DNA of 64,000 nucleotides. Source: Lentzea sp. NBRC 105346 (GTDB taxonomy: Bacteria; Actinomycetota; Actinomycetes; Mycobacteriales; Pseudonocardiaceae). The stretch spans positions 62,001 to 126,000 of the forward strand of contig NZ_BSTQ01000024.1 of assembly GCF_030269605.1 (NCBI RefSeq), given 5' to 3'. A program made the translations under genes and the position numbers. The notes beneath the pieces were generated by a model. That model searched no databases, was not told the DNA's origin, and was given only the letters and a program-made list of their open reading frames with translations. Below are positions 1 to 8,050 of the stretch, in pieces; position 1 is the stretch's first letter; each line of letters starts with the position of its first letter.

Positions 1-309
1 AGACGTTCCTGAGCCCGTCTGGAACACGTCGACCGGGAAATGCGCGTCGTGCTTACCGTCGGCGACCTCGTCGGCGGCCGACGCAATCGCTTGCGCGACG
101 TCCTCGGGCAACACGCCGAGCCGGGCGTTCACCCGCGCGGCGGCGGCTTTGAGCAGGCCGAGCGCGCGGATCTGGGACCGTTCGAGCCCACGACCGGAAA
201 TGGGGAAGTTCTCCACGGCGCGTTGCGTCTGCGCTCGCCACAGCGCGTCCACTGGCACCCGGACCTCGCCCATGGTGTCGTGTTCGACGCGGTACTCCTG
301 TTCAGACAT
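1..309 (-). CDS. fumC: Class II fumarate hydratase, N-terminal part (cut by window edge)
   Basis: This is the first 103 codons of a class II fumarase, which interconverts fumarate and L-malate in the TCA cycle in the cytosol. The N-terminus reads MSEQEYRVEHDTMGEVRVP, followed by ALWRAQTQRAVENFPISG, the typical opening of FumC in the fumarase/aspartase superfamily. The fragment ends at VFQTGSGTS, just where the conserved substrate-binding GSGT segment begins. The ATG at 309 matches the family N-terminus. The remaining 350 or so residues, including the C-terminal signature loop, lie to the left of the window. In mycobacteria fum is the neighbour of glpX, as it nearly is here. Confidence 0.93.
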   Translation of the reverse strand, partial: MSEQEYRVEHDTMGEVRVPVDALWRAQTQRAVENFPISGRGLERSQIRALGLLKAAAARVNARLGVLPEDVAQAIASAADEVADGKHDAHFPVDVFQTGSGTS

Positions 310-372
310 GCTTCCGAGTCTCTATGGTCGATCTCAGCACTGCCACCCACCACTGGCAGAAGGGCTCAACTG

Positions 373-1341
373 ATGGAGCGTGACGTCGACCTCCTCATCG
401 TGGGCGCTGGACCCACGGGGTTGTTCGCCGCCTACTACGCGGGATTCCGGGAGCTGTCCGTCGCACTCGTCGACGCACTGCCCGAACCGGGCGGCCAGGT
501 CACCGCGATGTATCCCGAGAAGATGATTTTCGACGTGGCCGGGTTCCCCGCCGTGCGCGGACGCGACCTCGTCAGCGCACTCGTCGAACAGGCCGGCCAG
601 TACAAGCCCACGTACCTTCTCGGACAGCAGGCACGCACACTGTCCACACTGGAGGACGGACTGGCCGTGGGCCTCGCCGACGGCACCACGATCCGCGCGG
701 GCGCCGTATTGGTCACCGCCGGCATGGGCGAGTTCAACCCACGGCCGCTACCGGCAGGCGACGGCCGGCTCGGCCGCGGCATGGTCCACTTCGTGCCCGT
801 CCTCGCCGAACACGCCGACCAGCACGTCGTCATCGTCGGTGGCGGCGACTCGGCGTTCGACTGGGCGCTCGCACTGCACCCGATCGCGAAGAGCGTCACG
901 CTCGTCCACCGCCGCGCCACGTTCCGTGCCCACGCCGGCACGGTCACCAAGGTCCGCGAGCTCGGCATCGAGATCATCACCGACGCCGAAGTCACCGAAC
1001 TGCGCGGCGAGCCACTGTCCGAAGTGGAGCTGAAGCTGAAGTCGGGCGACCAGAAGGTGTTGCCGGCGGACACGGTCGTCGCCGCACTCGGCTTCACCGC
1101 CGACCTGGGCCCGATCGAGTCGTGGGACCTGGAACTGGACCACCGCGCGATCGTCGTCGACTCGACCGGCAAGACCAAGCGCGACCGGGTGTACGCGGCG
1201 GGCGACGTCGCGAACTACCCCGGCAAGGTCAAGCTGATCGCGACCGGGTTCGGCGAAGCGGCCACCGCCGTCAACAACATTGCGGTCGCGCTCAACCCCG
1301 ATGCTCACCTTTTCCCGGGACATTCCAGCAATGCTGGCTAA
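373..1341 (+). CDS. Type 2 ferredoxin--NADP(+) reductase, thioredoxin-reductase fold
   Basis: This 322-residue flavoprotein probably transfers electrons between NADPH and a ferredoxin or flavodoxin. The FAD-binding GAGPTG is at residues 11-16, followed by a GGQVTAMYPEK segment typical of YumC/YcgT-type reductases. A second nucleotide site, VIVGGGDSAFDWAL, lies mid-protein, and the AAGDVANYPGK motif near the C-terminus closes over FAD. The redox CxxC of true thioredoxin reductases is absent, which separates it from TrxB. The reading frame is open further upstream, but the ATG at 373 places the FAD motif at the expected distance from the N-terminus. A GNAT gene follows 9 bp downstream on the same strand. 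A partner ferredoxin cannot be named, although fdxC is 60 kb away in the window. Confidence 0.88.
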   Translation: MERDVDLLIVGAGPTGLFAAYYAGFRELSVALVDALPEPGGQVTAMYPEKMIFDVAGFPAVRGRDLVSALVEQAGQYKPTYLLGQQARTLSTLEDGLAVGLADGTTIRAGAVLVTAGMGEFNPRPLPAGDGRLGRGMVHFVPVLAEHADQHVVIVGGGDSAFDWALALHPIAKSVTLVHRRATFRAHAGTVTKVRELGIEIITDAEVTELRGEPLSEVELKLKSGDQKVLPADTVVAALGFTADLGPIESWDLELDHRAIVVDSTGKTKRDRVYAAGDVANYPGKVKLIATGFGEAATAVNNIAVALNPDAHLFPGHSSNAG

Positions 1342-1350
1342 CCTGGGTTC

Positions 1351-1845
1351 ATGGGGGACATCGAACTGAGGGCGTGGACGGAATCCGAGGCGCCCTTCTA
1401 CGCGGAGTGGACCAAGGACGCGGACGTCCAGCGGTTCACCACGGACGGACCGGACATCACGGCGGAGACCGTCGCGCGGGCCATCAGGGCCCAGCGCGCG
1501 AACCCCGCCGTGGTGTCGTTCCTCGTCGCGGACAGTCACACCGGCGAACGCCACGGCAACGTCGCGCTCGAGATCCACGACGGCGTCGGCGAGGTCTCGT
1601 ACCTGATGGCGAGGGAAGCACGCGGCAAGGGCATCGCCACCGCGGCGCTGACGACCTTCGTCGGCTGGATCTTCGCCAACATCGCCCTCGACGAGCTCCG
1701 GCTGTGGACGCACGCGGACAACGTCGCGTCGCGCAAGGTCGCCGAACGAGCGGGCTTCGTGCGCGATCCGGACAACGATCGGGACCGCGAGATCAAGGGT
1801 GAAATCTGGCCCACCGCCGCATATCGACAACCTCGACCCAATTGA
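1351..1845 (+). CDS. GNAT family N-acetyltransferase, RimJ/RimL-like
   Basis: This 164-residue protein has the single-domain GNAT layout. Strand beta4 reads GEVSYLMA and is followed by REARGKGIATAAL, the Q/RxxGxG/A acetyl-CoA pyrophosphate loop. The end LRLWTHADNVASRKVAERAGF is typical of the RimJ/RimL subfamily that acetylates protein N-termini or small amines. The substrate cannot be deduced. It lies 9 bp after the ferredoxin reductase gene and is probably co-transcribed with it. Confidence 0.82.
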   Translation: MGDIELRAWTESEAPFYAEWTKDADVQRFTTDGPDITAETVARAIRAQRANPAVVSFLVADSHTGERHGNVALEIHDGVGEVSYLMAREARGKGIATAALTTFVGWIFANIALDELRLWTHADNVASRKVAERAGFVRDPDNDRDREIKGEIWPTAAYRQPRPN

Positions 1846-1890
1846 CACAGAGCGACAACGCGGCCGCGCACAGTGTCCTAGTGTAAGGAA

Positions 1891-4146
1891 ATGCTGTCCT
1901 CGTTCGTCGGCCGTACGCAGGAGATTCGCGACGTGCGGGACCGTCTCACCGAGTCACGCGTCGTCACGCTGACCGGCGTCGGCGGCAGCGGCAAGACGCG
2001 CCTGGCCGTCACCGTCGCGGACCTCGTGCAGGAGACCTATCCGGACGGTGTGTGGCTGGTCGAGCTCGCACCCCTGCGGGACGGCGACGCGGTGCTGAGG
2101 GCCGTCGCACGCGCGGTCGGCATCCGCGACCAGTCGTCTCGCAACGTGCTGGACACCCTGCTGGACCACCTGCGCCACTACCGGAAGATGCTGCTCGTCC
2201 TGGACAACTGCGAGCATCTCGTCGACGAAGTGGCCGGTCTCGTCACGACGCTGCTGGGCCAGAGCGAACTGCGGATGCTGGCCACGAGCAGGCAACAGCT
2301 CTCGATCCCCGGTGAGAGCGTGATGGTGGTCCCGCCGCTGGCCGTGCCGCCGGACGACGAGACCACCAAAGCCGCGATGAAGTACGAGTCGGTGCAGCTG
2401 CTCGTCGAACGCGCGGAGAGCAGCGCGCCCCGCTGGACGATCACCGACGACCAGTGGCCGCACATCGTCCGGGTGAGCCGTCGGCTCGGTGGGCTGCCGC
2501 TGGCTATCGAGCTCGCCGCAGTGCGGCTGCGCAGCATGTCCGTCGAAGACCTGGAACACCGGCTGGACAACGTCTTCCGGGTGCTGACGCGCAACGACCG
2601 GACGGCACTGCCGCACCATCGGACGATGCACGCGATGGTGGTCTGGTCGTACGACCTCTGCACCGTCGCCGAACGCTCGCTGTGGGCACGGGTGTCCATT
2701 TTCGACGGACGGTTCACCCTGGCCGACGCCGAAGCCGTCTGCGAAGAGGACATCGCGGACGCGCTCGCGGGACTCGTCGACAAGTCCCTCGTCGAAACGA
2801 CCCCGGATCGAACGGGGTACACGCTGCTCGAACCGATCAAGCAGTTCGGCGTGGAGTTGCTGACCGAAGGCGGCCGATACGAGACCATGCGCGCCCGCCA
2901 CGCGACGCACTACCTCCGCAAGGCCGCGCGGATCGCGAACACCTGGTTCGGGCCCGACGAGCTCGCGATGTTGCGCGGCATCCGCGCCGACATGCCCAAC
3001 TACCGTGCCGCGCTCGCATACTTCCTGGAACACCCGGTGCACGACGGCGAGGACGTCGCGCTGCAACTGGCCGTCGACCTCGGCCGCAGCCGGGAATACT
3101 TCTACAACGGCTGGCTCCCGGAAGGACGGGAGATGCTGGAACGCGCACTCGCGGCGACACCGGTACGGCCGACGCCGCAGCGCATCGGCGCACTGGCGTT
3201 CCTCGGCTGGATCATGCTCTGCCAGGGGGATCGCGAAAACACGATCGCGACGATGAACATAGCCACCACGCTGGCCGACGACTACCCGATGCCGGGACCG
3301 TTGCCACCGCTCGACTTCGTCCTGGGCACAGCGGCGGCGTTCATGTACGGCAAGAGCGACGAAGCCTTCGAACAGTTGGAGCGTGCCCGCGACGGGTTCG
3401 CCGCGATGGGGCCGGACTGGGCGGGCGACTGGTCGATGGCTTTGATGATGCTGGCCGTCAGCACCTCATTGCTCGGCGACGAACAGCAGGCGCACGACGG
3501 ACCTGCCACCTGCACGGCCGCACTCGAAGCCGCCGGTGAACCATGGGGCATCTGCTTCGCCCAGTGGACGACAGCCGTCGCCAGGCTGCGGTTCGGCGCA
3601 CCAGCCGAGGCCGAAGCGTTGCTGCGCGACGCTTTGCGCGCGCAGCAGGACATCGGCGACCGGTGGGGGCCACCGTGGTCGTGCGAGGCCCTCGCCTGGT
3701 GTGCCGCCGCACGGGGCGAGGCGAAGCGGGCGGCTCGCCTGCTCGGCGCCGCCACCAGCATGCAGCGGACGACAGGCGTCGACATCGTTGGACTGGTGCC
3801 GATGGCCGAACGCCGTGAGAGGGCGGTCGAGCAGGCCCTCACGGCGCTGTCCAACGAGACCTACGAGCAGCTGTACGCCGCCGGACTCGCGATCACGGAC
3901 TACGAGGAGGCGATCGCCCTCGCCCTCGGGGAACAACCGGAAGAGCACGTCCTGACCCCGGTCCAGCTCGAAGTGGCCCGGCTCGTCGCCACCGGCATGA
4001 GCAACAAGGACATCGCCGCCAGGATGGTGATCTCCATCCGCACGGTCGAGTCCCACGTCTCGGCCATCCTGCGCAGGCTCGACGTCGCCAACCGCCGCGG
4101 CATCATGCTGTGGGTATCGGAGCGAACACGCCCGGACCAGGCGTAA
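1891..4146 (+). CDS. Large ATP-binding LuxR-family transcriptional regulator (NB-ARC, helical repeats, LuxR HTH)
   Basis: This 751-residue regulator has three parts. An N-terminal STAND/NB-ARC-type ATPase carries the P-loop GVGGSGKT at residues 29-36, a LLVLDNCEHL Walker B, and the GLPLAIELAA motif. The middle (about residues 300-650) is an alpha-helical, TPR-like sensor region. The C-terminus is a LuxR/GerE helix-turn-helix with LTPVQLEVARLVATGMSNKD and TVESHVSAILRRL. Such proteins couple ligand or partner sensing and nucleotide binding to promoter activation. The start has an AAGGAA ribosome site just upstream. The 3' end overlaps the convergent flavoprotein gene by 44 bp. No target promoter can be identified. 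Confidence 0.85.
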   Translation: MLSSFVGRTQEIRDVRDRLTESRVVTLTGVGGSGKTRLAVTVADLVQETYPDGVWLVELAPLRDGDAVLRAVARAVGIRDQSSRNVLDTLLDHLRHYRKMLLVLDNCEHLVDEVAGLVTTLLGQSELRMLATSRQQLSIPGESVMVVPPLAVPPDDETTKAAMKYESVQLLVERAESSAPRWTITDDQWPHIVRVSRRLGGLPLAIELAAVRLRSMSVEDLEHRLDNVFRVLTRNDRTALPHHRTMHAMVVWSYDLCTVAERSLWARVSIFDGRFTLADAEAVCEEDIADALAGLVDKSLVETTPDRTGYTLLEPIKQFGVELLTEGGRYETMRARHATHYLRKAARIANTWFGPDELAMLRGIRADMPNYRAALAYFLEHPVHDGEDVALQLAVDLGRSREYFYNGWLPEGREMLERALAATPVRPTPQRIGALAFLGWIMLCQGDRENTIATMNIATTLADDYPMPGPLPPLDFVLGTAAAFMYGKSDEAFEQLERARDGFAAMGPDWAGDWSMALMMLAVSTSLLGDEQQAHDGPATCTAALEAAGEPWGICFAQWTTAVARLRFGAPAEAEALLRDALRAQQDIGDRWGPPWSCEALAWCAAARGEAKRAARLLGAATSMQRTTGVDIVGLVPMAERRERAVEQALTALSNETYEQLYAAGLAITDYEEAIALALGEQPEEHVLTPVQLEVARLVATGMSNKDIAARMVISIRTVESHVSAILRRLDVANRRGIMLWVSERTRPDQA

Positions 4147-5371
4147 GCACACCACGTGGATCGTAAAGACGCTTGGCGTGCAACAACCTCTCCCACATGG
4201 GGCCGTAGTGCGCCGCCCAGTCGCTTTCGGACATCGCGGTCGCGCCGATCGGATAGATCGTCCCACCCGCCGCGCGCGTGATCGCAGCCAGTCGCTGGTT
4301 GCGCGCGAGCATCCGATCGGTCCACAGTGGAGCTGATTCGCTAGGGCCGACGGTGAGGACGTCGAACAGCCACACCCAGTCGTCTCTCTCGGGAACCCGC
4401 AGCATCGGCGCCTCGAACGCGGCCCGGCGGTGTGGGAACAGCAGCACCCAGCCACCCTCCACGCCAGGAGGCGTCCAGTCCTCGGCGGTGAACGAGTCCA
4501 GCGCGTCCGCGACGACCGTTTCCACGATGCTGTCGGGCAACCAGGCGTCGAACCACGGCTTTGGGCGCTCGTCCCACCCCGCCACCCGGTAGCCATCGAC
4601 CAGACGGGTGGTCTCCCCGACATGCCGTAGCCATGGTTCCTCGTTGTGCAGCAACGGTTCCGGCAGCACCATGTCGTCGTGATCATACGTGCAGACGACC
4701 AGCCGGAAGCCCCCGCCCGGCGGCATGACCTGCACGTAGAGTTCGTCCACCTCGTCGCGGTGCAACAACATCCGCGCGTCCGTGAAGAGCTTCGCCTGGT
4801 CGGTGTACGCGAATACGTACTGGTGCACCCGTTCCGGAGCGGGTACGAGGTCGAGCACCGCGCGGGTGATGACGCCGAACTGTCCCAGCCCGCCGCGGAC
4901 CGCGTCGAACAGTTCCGGCTCGTGCTCTCGCGAGCACAGCAGGACCTCACCGGTACCGGTGACGACTTCGAGTTCGCGCACCCGCTCGACCTGACCGCCC
5001 TCCCATGGGGCCGCGCTGACCCCGCCCACGCTCAGCGTGCCGCCGACCGTGAGCCCCAGATACGCCGTCAACGCGGGCGGCCGCTGACAGGTCTCGTGCG
5101 CCGCCCGGACGACGTCGGCCCACCGCGCGCCGGCGTCGACCGTGATCGTCCCGGGCCGGACCTCGTGCACGGTGTTGAGGGACGTCATGTCGATGGACAC
5201 CCCGCGGTGAACGAGGCTCTGGCCGTAACACGAGTGCCCGCCGCCGCGCGGGGCGACCGGCAGGCGGTGCTCGGCGCACCGCTCGATGATCGCCGCGACG
5301 TCCGCGGCATCGCGCGGTCTCAGCACCTCGGACGGGTCTGCCGTGACCAGCCTTCCGTTGTCTGCCTGCAC
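4103..5371 (-). CDS. FAD-binding oxidoreductase, cytokinin-dehydrogenase-like (BBE/VAO family)
   Basis: This 422-residue protein belongs to the vanillyl-alcohol-oxidase-type FAD enzymes. The FAD-binding segment PRGGGHSCYGQS contains His46, the position that carries covalent flavin in cytokinin dehydrogenases. YLGLTVGGTLSVGG followed by LEVVTGTGEVLLCS closely resembles the same part of plant and bacterial cytokinin oxidases. The C-terminal YDPRGVLTPGPG is the usual terminal loop. It probably oxidises a small amine or alcohol using FAD, but the real substrate is unknown. No signal peptide is visible, so it is likely cytosolic. It is convergent with the LuxR regulator, sharing 44 bp. Confidence 0.82.
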   Translation of the reverse strand: MQADNGRLVTADPSEVLRPRDAADVAAIIERCAEHRLPVAPRGGGHSCYGQSLVHRGVSIDMTSLNTVHEVRPGTITVDAGARWADVVRAAHETCQRPPALTAYLGLTVGGTLSVGGVSAAPWEGGQVERVRELEVVTGTGEVLLCSREHEPELFDAVRGGLGQFGVITRAVLDLVPAPERVHQYVFAYTDQAKLFTDARMLLHRDEVDELYVQVMPPGGGFRLVVCTYDHDDMVLPEPLLHNEEPWLRHVGETTRLVDGYRVAGWDERPKPWFDAWLPDSIVETVVADALDSFTAEDWTPPGVEGGWVLLFPHRRAAFEAPMLRVPERDDWVWLFDVLTVGPSESAPLWTDRMLARNQRLAAITRAAGGTIYPIGATAMSESDWAAHYGPMWERLLHAKRLYDPRGVLTPGPGVFAPIPTA

Positions 5372-5410
5372 AGCGCAGACTCTGCGGGCCGGGGCGGCTG
5401 GGGCGCATCG

Positions 5411-5456
5411 GTGTTTCCACGGAACTACGTGTCTTCACCGCATTCCGTGGTTACAC
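5411..5456. terminator. Long inverted repeat between DUF397 and flavoprotein genes
   Basis: CCACGGAA at 5417-5424 is exactly complementary to TTCCGTGG at 5443-5450. The match extends outward to 14 positions with two mismatches. The spacer is 18 nt and there is no T-run. It lies downstream of the Scr1/DUF397 operon and upstream of the flavoprotein start, so it could be a terminator of the former or an operator of the latter. Confidence 0.4.
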
Positions 5457-5485
5457 GGACGACGCCGGGGACAGCTGAAGACAAG

Positions 5486-5674
5486 CTAAGGGCGTGACAC
5501 TTCGTGACTGGCAAGGCGCACCTGCTTGACGGCATCGAGGAACTCGCGCCACGAGCGAGCGCTGAGCGATATGTGCTGGTCAGGGGCCTTGCTGTCCCGG
5601 ATGCCGACGCCTGTGCCAACCTCCACGCAGTCCGACTGTGATGCGCTGTAGCTGCTCTTGCGCCACTCGCTCAT
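5486..5674 (-). CDS. DUF397 domain-containing small protein
   Basis: This 62-residue protein begins MSEWRKSSYSASQSDCVEV and continues with GVGIRDSKAPD, the DUF397 signature found in hundreds of small actinobacterial proteins. It sits 14 bp downstream of a Scr1-type XRE regulator, the usual partnership. In Streptomyces such pairs (for example bldB-, whiJ- or Scr1-linked loci) affect development and antibiotic production, and the small protein is thought to modulate the regulator. Reading frames extend upstream of the chosen ATG, but the family N-terminus MSEWRKSSYS fixes the start. Confidence 0.85.
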   Translation of the reverse strand: MSEWRKSSYSASQSDCVEVGTGVGIRDSKAPDQHISLSARSWREFLDAVKQVRLASHEVSRP

Positions 5675-5688
5675 GCGGGAGGTCCTCC

Positions 5689-6519
5689 TCAGGCGACGAT
5701 TTCGGTGATCAGCCTCCTCGATTCTGCCTCGCCAAGGGCCTGGGTTTCGAGGGCCTTCACGACGTTGGAGTAGGCCTGGACCTGGGTCTTGTCTTCGATG
5801 AAGAGGGTCGATGTCTGCGTTTCCGCGTGCGCGATGGGCTCGATGCCGTCGAATTTGAGCAGCACGAACGGCCCGGTGAGGCCCGCGCAAGGGCCGATGG
5901 ATGACGGCACGATACGCAAGCTGACGTTGGTCCGAACCGACATTTGCAGCAGGTGGTGTAGCTGCTCCGGCATGATCTCAGGGGCGTCGAACTGTAGCCG
6001 GAGCGCCTGCTCATGCACGTAGAAGACCAATTTCACCCCGCGCTCGATGATTTCCTGGCGCGTGAGGCGCGCCTGCACGCGCTGGTCGACCTCGTCGGCA
6101 GGCACATTCGGGTCCGCTGTGATGACCGCGTGCGCGTAGGCCGGGGTTTGCAGCAGGCCCGGAATGAGGTTGATCTGCCAACAGATGATTTCGGTCGCGA
6201 CGTTTTCGTGCTCGATCAGGGTGCGCAACACAATGGGCAGGCGGGAGCCGTGTTGCTGCCACCAGCCGCGCACGTTTGCTTCTCGGTACAGGGCAAGGAG
6301 ATGCGCGTGTTCGTCGGGCGGTGCGTGGCACGCGCCCAGCAACGCCGCGAGCTCGACCTCGGTCACGCCCAGCTTGCCGTTCAACAGGTCCACGAGCTTG
6401 ACGTGGTCCCAACCGAGCAGCGTCGCGAGCTTGCGGCCGGAGAATCCTGAGCGGGTGAGCACCTTGCGCAGGCCGTCGCCCAGCTCGCGACCGCGCACCG
6501 TGGAAAACCTTCTCGGCAT
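5689..6519 (-). CDS. Scr1-type XRE helix-turn-helix regulator with DUF5753 domain
   Basis: This 276-residue protein begins MPRRFSTVRGRELGDGLR, the family N-terminus, followed by an HTH (residues about 12-55, FSGRKLATLLGWDHVKLVDL). The rest is the DUF5753 domain with its typical segments EIICWQINLIPGLLQTPAYA and SLRIVPSSIGPCAGLTGPF. It likely binds DNA near its own divergent promoter and works with the DUF397 protein encoded next. No Shine-Dalgarno sequence precedes the ATG. A TAGCTT -10-like hexamer about 10 nt upstream suggests a leaderless mRNA, which supports this start over an upstream one. Confidence 0.85.
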   Translation of the reverse strand: MPRRFSTVRGRELGDGLRKVLTRSGFSGRKLATLLGWDHVKLVDLLNGKLGVTEVELAALLGACHAPPDEHAHLLALYREANVRGWWQQHGSRLPIVLRTLIEHENVATEIICWQINLIPGLLQTPAYAHAVITADPNVPADEVDQRVQARLTRQEIIERGVKLVFYVHEQALRLQFDAPEIMPEQLHHLLQMSVRTNVSLRIVPSSIGPCAGLTGPFVLLKFDGIEPIAHAETQTSTLFIEDKTQVQAYSNVVKALETQALGEAESRRLITEIVA

Positions 6520-6526
6520 AGGAGAA

Positions 6527-6563
6527 AAGCTAGGCCCAGCAAAGTCCTTTGGCCAAGAAGGAC
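6527..6563. promoter_or_regulatory. Divergent promoter with candidate Scr1 operator
   Basis: On the minus strand a TAGCTT hexamer (6527-6532) lies about 10 nt before the ATG of the Scr1 regulator, as in a leaderless promoter. Further upstream, GTCCTT at 6544-6549 is exactly complementary to AAGGAC at 6558-6563, and TTGGCCAA at 6549-6556 forms a second dyad inside it. The position between the regulator and the divergent zinc-finger gene suggests an autoregulatory operator. This is inference from symmetry only. Confidence 0.4.
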
Positions 6564-6614
6564 AACCCGAACAGGCGTTCTGGTGGAAGGTGCGCACCAG
6601 GCAATATCGTGGTC

Positions 6615-6824
6615 ATGAGGTATCGCTGGCTGCCGCACTCGGGTCGTCGTCACGCGATCCCGGACGAGCTGTATCCGGGCGACGAGGGGGAGACGTTGTG
6701 CGGCGATCCCATTGTGCCGCCACGGAATCCGTGGCAGGGGAACAACACCTGGGCGACGTGCTGGGAGTGCGATCGCGTGTGGCGCGAGCGGGAGGGGTTG
6801 CGGCCGTGGCCGGTGACGTGTTGA
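6615..6824 (+). CDS. Small zinc-finger-like protein
   Basis: This 69-residue protein, MRYRWLPHSGRRHAIPDELY, has one early Cys (GETLCGDP) and a later TCWECDRVWR pair. Together with His8 and His13 these could bind one zinc ion. Similar small proteins are common beside Scr1/DUF397 loci in Pseudonocardiaceae and are annotated only as zinc finger proteins. It is divergent from the Scr1 regulator, sharing its promoter region, and its stop overlaps the next gene by 19 bp. The function is unknown. Confidence 0.68.
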   Translation: MRYRWLPHSGRRHAIPDELYPGDEGETLCGDPIVPPRNPWQGNNTWATCWECDRVWREREGLRPWPVTC

Positions 6825-7063
6825 CCGACGACCTGCTGCGGCTGAGTCTGCAACGGTTGTCGCAGGAGGTGCGTAAGGACATTCCGGAGCTGGGACCGTT
6901 GCTGGCCAAGCATTTGCTGGGCACGTGCGGACTGATCCCAGCACCCGAACGCGCGTCACGCTATCGGGAGCTGGGTCAGTTCCTCATCGATCTCGGCAAT
7001 CTCTACCTACGGGAGCACCTGGACCTGCTCGCCGAGCATCAGGTTGTCGAAGAAGACCTGTGA
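6806..7063 (+). CDS. Hypothetical helical protein, co-transcribed with the zinc-finger protein
   Basis: This 85-residue protein starts with GTG at 6806, preceded by a strong GGAGGGG at 6791-6797, and overlaps the upstream zinc-finger gene by 19 bp. It appears helical and acidic, with a repeated Leu pattern (LLRLSLQRLSQEVR, FLIDLGNLYLREHLDLL). I do not recognise the family. The tight coupling to the zinc-finger gene, the ribosome site and GC-rich third positions support it as real. The 3' end overlaps the convergent L,D-transpeptidase gene by 57 bp. Confidence 0.62.
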   Translation: MAGDVLTDDLLRLSLQRLSQEVRKDIPELGPLLAKHLLGTCGLIPAPERASRYRELGQFLIDLGNLYLREHLDLLAEHQVVEEDL

Positions 7064-7420
7064 TGCCGCGGGTTCCAGGTGGACGCAACCGTGCGACTGC
7101 ACGTAGATGCTGTCCAGGTGGAACGCGATGCCGGACGACGTGAAGTACACGGAGTTCGGCATCGGAGCGTTGTACGGAATGCTCCAGTCGTTCTTCACCT
7201 TGCGCAGCACGGAGAACATGCCCGTGGGTGTCTCGTAGCCAGGCTTACCAGTGCTGACCGGGACGGGTCCGTAGCTCGTCGTTCCGTTGTACACCAACCA
7301 GGCCTGGTTGGTGGAGAGCTTCAGACACGCTCCGTTGTAGACGGTGCACCCTGCCTCGGCTTGCGCCGGCACGGCCATGCCGAGGAGGAAGAGCGCCGCG
7401 ATGGCGAGTATCCGCATCAT
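7007..7420 (-). CDS. Secreted L,D-transpeptidase, short form (YkuD)
   Basis: This 137-residue protein has a signal peptide (MMRILAIAALFLLGMAVPAQAEA) and a minimal YkuD catalytic domain. The catalytic motif is SGIAFHLDS followed by QSHGCVHLEP, where the His and Cys of SHGC form the active site. L,D-transpeptidases make 3-3 crosslinks in peptidoglycan or attach proteins to it, outside the membrane. It lacks the Ig-like domains of mycobacterial Ldt enzymes. A paralogue lies directly upstream on the same strand with 32 bp between them. A Cys pair in GCTVYNGACLKLS may form a disulfide. Confidence 0.85.
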   Translation of the reverse strand: MMRILAIAALFLLGMAVPAQAEAGCTVYNGACLKLSTNQAWLVYNGTTSYGPVPVSTGKPGYETPTGMFSVLRKVKNDWSIPYNAPMPNSVYFTSSGIAFHLDSIYVQSHGCVHLEPAASQVFFDNLMLGEQVQVLP

Positions 7421-7452
7421 CTCGAATCACCCCTCATCACAAGGGGTAACCA

Positions 7453-7980
7453 CTACGGCACGACTTGAACCGTGTCGCCGACGGCCAGTTCGCTGAAGTA
7501 CGTTGCCGCAGCTCCGCGCGCCAAGTGGATGCAGCCGTGCGACAGCTGCGTCAGGCTGCCCTCGTGGAACGCGATGCCGCTGTGCGTGAAGTACGTCGAG
7601 TAGGGCATCGGGCCCTGGTACGGCTTGCTCCACTCGTCCTTCACCTTGCGCAGCACGGGGAACTTGCCGACCGGCGTCTCGTAGCCGGGGCGGCCGGACG
7701 TGATCGGGTACGGGCCGTAGGCGATCTGGTTGCCCCGCAGCAGCCACGTCTGGTTGGTCGAGAGCTGCACGCACGCGCCGTCGGTGATGTCGCACGGCGT
7801 GGGCGGCGGCGGTGGGGGAGGAGGCGGCGGCGTGGAAGACGACGGCTCAGGCACAACGGAAGACGACGACGCGGCCGCCGAACTCGAACTGGAAGTCGGC
7901 TCAGCGGTCTGTGCGTGCACCGCTTGCTGAGCACATCCCGACACCGACAACAACGCGATCGCCAAGAGCAGCTTCTTCAT
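7453..7980 (-). CDS. L,D-transpeptidase lipoprotein with Ser/Pro linker (YkuD)
   Basis: This 175-residue lipoprotein opens with MKKLLLAIALLSVSGC, where the Cys in the lipobox LSVSGC is lipidated. A low-complexity linker follows, rich in Ser and ending in ten consecutive prolines, and then a YkuD domain. The catalytic motif is SGIAFHEGS...LSHGCIHLAR. The catalytic half is clearly paralogous to the gene downstream (shared ALIGN features: KLSTNQAW versus QLSTNQTW, and FxVLRKVK). The linker probably lets the enzyme reach the wall from its membrane anchor. The ATG at 7980 fits the signal sequence; upstream frame extensions lack one. A translation-stalling run of ten Pro codons is notable and would need EF-P. 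Confidence 0.86.
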   Translation of the reverse strand: MKKLLLAIALLSVSGCAQQAVHAQTAEPTSSSSSAAASSSSVVPEPSSSTPPPPPPPPPPTPCDITDGACVQLSTNQTWLLRGNQIAYGPYPITSGRPGYETPVGKFPVLRKVKDEWSKPYQGPMPYSTYFTHSGIAFHEGSLTQLSHGCIHLARGAAATYFSELAVGDTVQVVP

Positions 7981-8050
7981 CGCGCACCCCCCCGTCATGG
8001 ATCCCTTGTCGATGTAGACGACGCGGGATCTCGACAGGTTGCCGCGAAAA

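Noticed and set aside
7800..7835. G-rich run in the second L,D-transpeptidase as a phase-variable tract
   Set aside because: It is a GGC/GGT codon mix encoding a proline linker on the minus strand, not a homopolymer.
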